Of a stretch of 64,000 bases of DNA, positions 63,072 to 64,000 are shown in pieces (the first letter of the stretch is position 1; each line of letters opens with the position of its first letter). The position numbers and the translations under genes are program-made. A model generated the notes under the pieces. It worked only from the letters and a program-made list of their open reading frames with translations. It was not told where the DNA came from and made no database searches. Location: NCBI GenBank assembly GCA_020638525.1, contig JACKIL010000002.1:62001-126000 (forward strand), read 5' to 3'. Source of the stretch: Caulobacterales bacterium. GTDB lineage: Bacteria > Pseudomonadota > Alphaproteobacteria > Caulobacterales > Parvularculaceae.

Positions 63072-64000
63072 TCATTTGCCGGCGGGCCCTCCCTTGACGC
63101 CGAAAAAGACCCGAAGGAAACGCACACGCCGCACGATCTCATAACCGACAACGCAGATCGCGACGGTGATCGCCGTCAGGATCAGGAATTCCGGCCAGAC
63201 GCCGAGGCGAAGTTGCGTGAGATAATAGCCCGCGACGACAATGACCGTCTGGTGCGCGATGTAATAGAAAAAGACTGCGCCGGTGAAGTAGCTGAGCGCC
63301 TTCGACGGTCGGTTGAGCCAGCGCTGCGCGATGGCGAACAGTGTCACCATGCACGACCAGGCGTAATAAACGCCGACGGTGCGCATCAGAGGAACGGTCC
63401 AGACGCGCAACTCTTCACTGTAAACGCTCGCCGCGTTCTCTCGGACGAGATAAAGCGCAATCCCGAGCGTGACTGCCGAAGCAAACGCCAATGTCGACGC
63501 AGCGCCGACCGAGCGCCAGAAGGCGGGGTTCTTCGCCGCAAAGTAACCGATCAGGAAAATCGTCAAGCGATGGGCGTGATTGGCCCAGTCGCCCCACAGC
63601 GCATGCGTGATGGGAAAATGCGGCGACAGATACAGGTCATAGAGAATGAACGGAATGACTGTCAGCACCAGCAAGCGCACGGGCCCGCCAGCAACGAGGG
63701 CGAAGAACCGCCCGCCCCATCCTTCCGCAAACCGCCGCATCGCCGGCAGCAAGGGAGCGATGAGCACGATGTAAACGAGGAGATAGACGACGTACCAAAG
63801 ATGGTTCCAGGTCGGCGTGATGATGGGATAGAGCTGCTTCAGGTTCAGATAGTCGCCCCAGAACGCCATATAGCCCGGCTCGATAAGGCCAGCCTGGCGC
63901 AACTGGAAATAGGATTGCGGCGCGACCGTTACGATCATCCCGGCGAGGATCGGCAGGCCAAGCCGGAAGAGGCGCGAGGAGACGAAGCCGCCCAGCGACG
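63072..64000 (-). CDS. Acyltransferase family membrane protein (OpgC/MdoC-like), 5' part outside the window
   Basis: The frame stays open past the right edge. The visible part holds about eight TM helices of an acyltransferase 3 fold. RLFRLGLPILAGM and NHLWYVVYLLVYIVLIAPLLP resemble OpgC, which succinylates periplasmic glucans, and LSYFTGAVFFYYIAHQTVIV is typical of the last helices. The 207-base gap to dnaG has an A+T-rich stretch near 62925-62935 (TATTAATAA on the minus strand) that may be the dnaG -10 region. Confidence 0.82.
   Translation of the reverse strand, partial: SLGGFVSSRLFRLGLPILAGMIVTVAPQSYFQLRQAGLIEPGYMAFWGDYLNLKQLYPIITPTWNHLWYVVYLLVYIVLIAPLLPAMRRFAEGWGGRFFALVAGGPVRLLVLTVIPFILYDLYLSPHFPITHALWGDWANHAHRLTIFLIGYFAAKNPAFWRSVGAASTLAFASAVTLGIALYLVRENAASVYSEELRVWTVPLMRTVGVYYAWSCMVTLFAIAQRWLNRPSKALSYFTGAVFFYYIAHQTVIVVAGYYLTQLRLGVWPEFLILTAITVAICVVGYEIVRRVRFLRVFFGVKGGPAGK

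Overview
The window is high-G+C chromosomal DNA from an alphaproteobacterium. Three gene blocks point there: dusB-ntrY-ntrX-trkA-trkH-dat-hfq-hflX, lipA-(GST)-ratA/coq10 facing ispDF-pncC, and dnaG-rpoD with a DnaG whose zinc-finger ligands are degraded. A TonB-dependent receptor, a LytS/LytTR pair and an Anbu peptidase cassette fit a free-living aquatic or soil lineage, perhaps Parvularculales or Caulobacterales; that finer placement is inference. No rRNA, tRNA, CRISPR array, integrase, transposase or phage gene was seen.

Layout. 1-12.9 kb: a secreted zincin lipoprotein cut by the left edge, a MoxR-type AAA ATPase and its VWA (CoxE-like) partner separated by other genes, an epoxide-hydrolase-like enzyme, an SDH-type membrane protease, a Y-family DNA polymerase, an orphan Hpt protein, a HerA-like ATPase and a CPBP protease. 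12.9-17.1 kb: a compact cassette of secreted amidohydrolase and TonB receptor with a divergent TetR regulator across a 65-base gap that holds an inverted repeat. 17.1-30.3 kb: metabolism (NUDIX hydrolase, FadJ-like protein and thiolase, PutA, Kbl, an SDR) plus a LytS/LytTR two-component system. 30.4-45.7 kb: the conserved alphaproteobacterial blocks (IMPase, hflX, hfq, dat, trkH, trkA, ntrX, ntrY, dusB, ispDF, pncC, ratA-like, GST, lipA). The ntrB and ntrC genes usually found between dusB and ntrY are absent. 45.7-50.3 kb: poorly characterised membrane and secreted proteins. 50.4-54.4 kb: an operon of circularly permuted ATP-grasp, alpha-E, transglutaminase-like protein and Anbu proteasome-like peptidase, with a perfect palindrome upstream of its first start codon. 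54.5-56.2 kb: small enzymes. 56.3-58.8 kb: an A+T-richer TIR-STAND-TPR gene that looks like an acquired NLR-type defence protein, directly downstream of rpoD. 58.9-64 kb: rpoD, dnaG and an acyltransferase cut by the right edge.

Three families of intergenic palindromic repeats are present. The most interesting has three copies (about 8.3, 28.1 and 43.5 kb) built of two modules; one hairpin keeps its pairing while its sequence changes, and the modules appear in different orientations. Most convincing leads: the TIR-STAND-TPR gene with degenerate Walker motifs, the Anbu cassette with its candidate operator, the covarying repeat family, the mirrored heptamer arrays between dusB and ispDF, and a possible ATA start codon for trkH.
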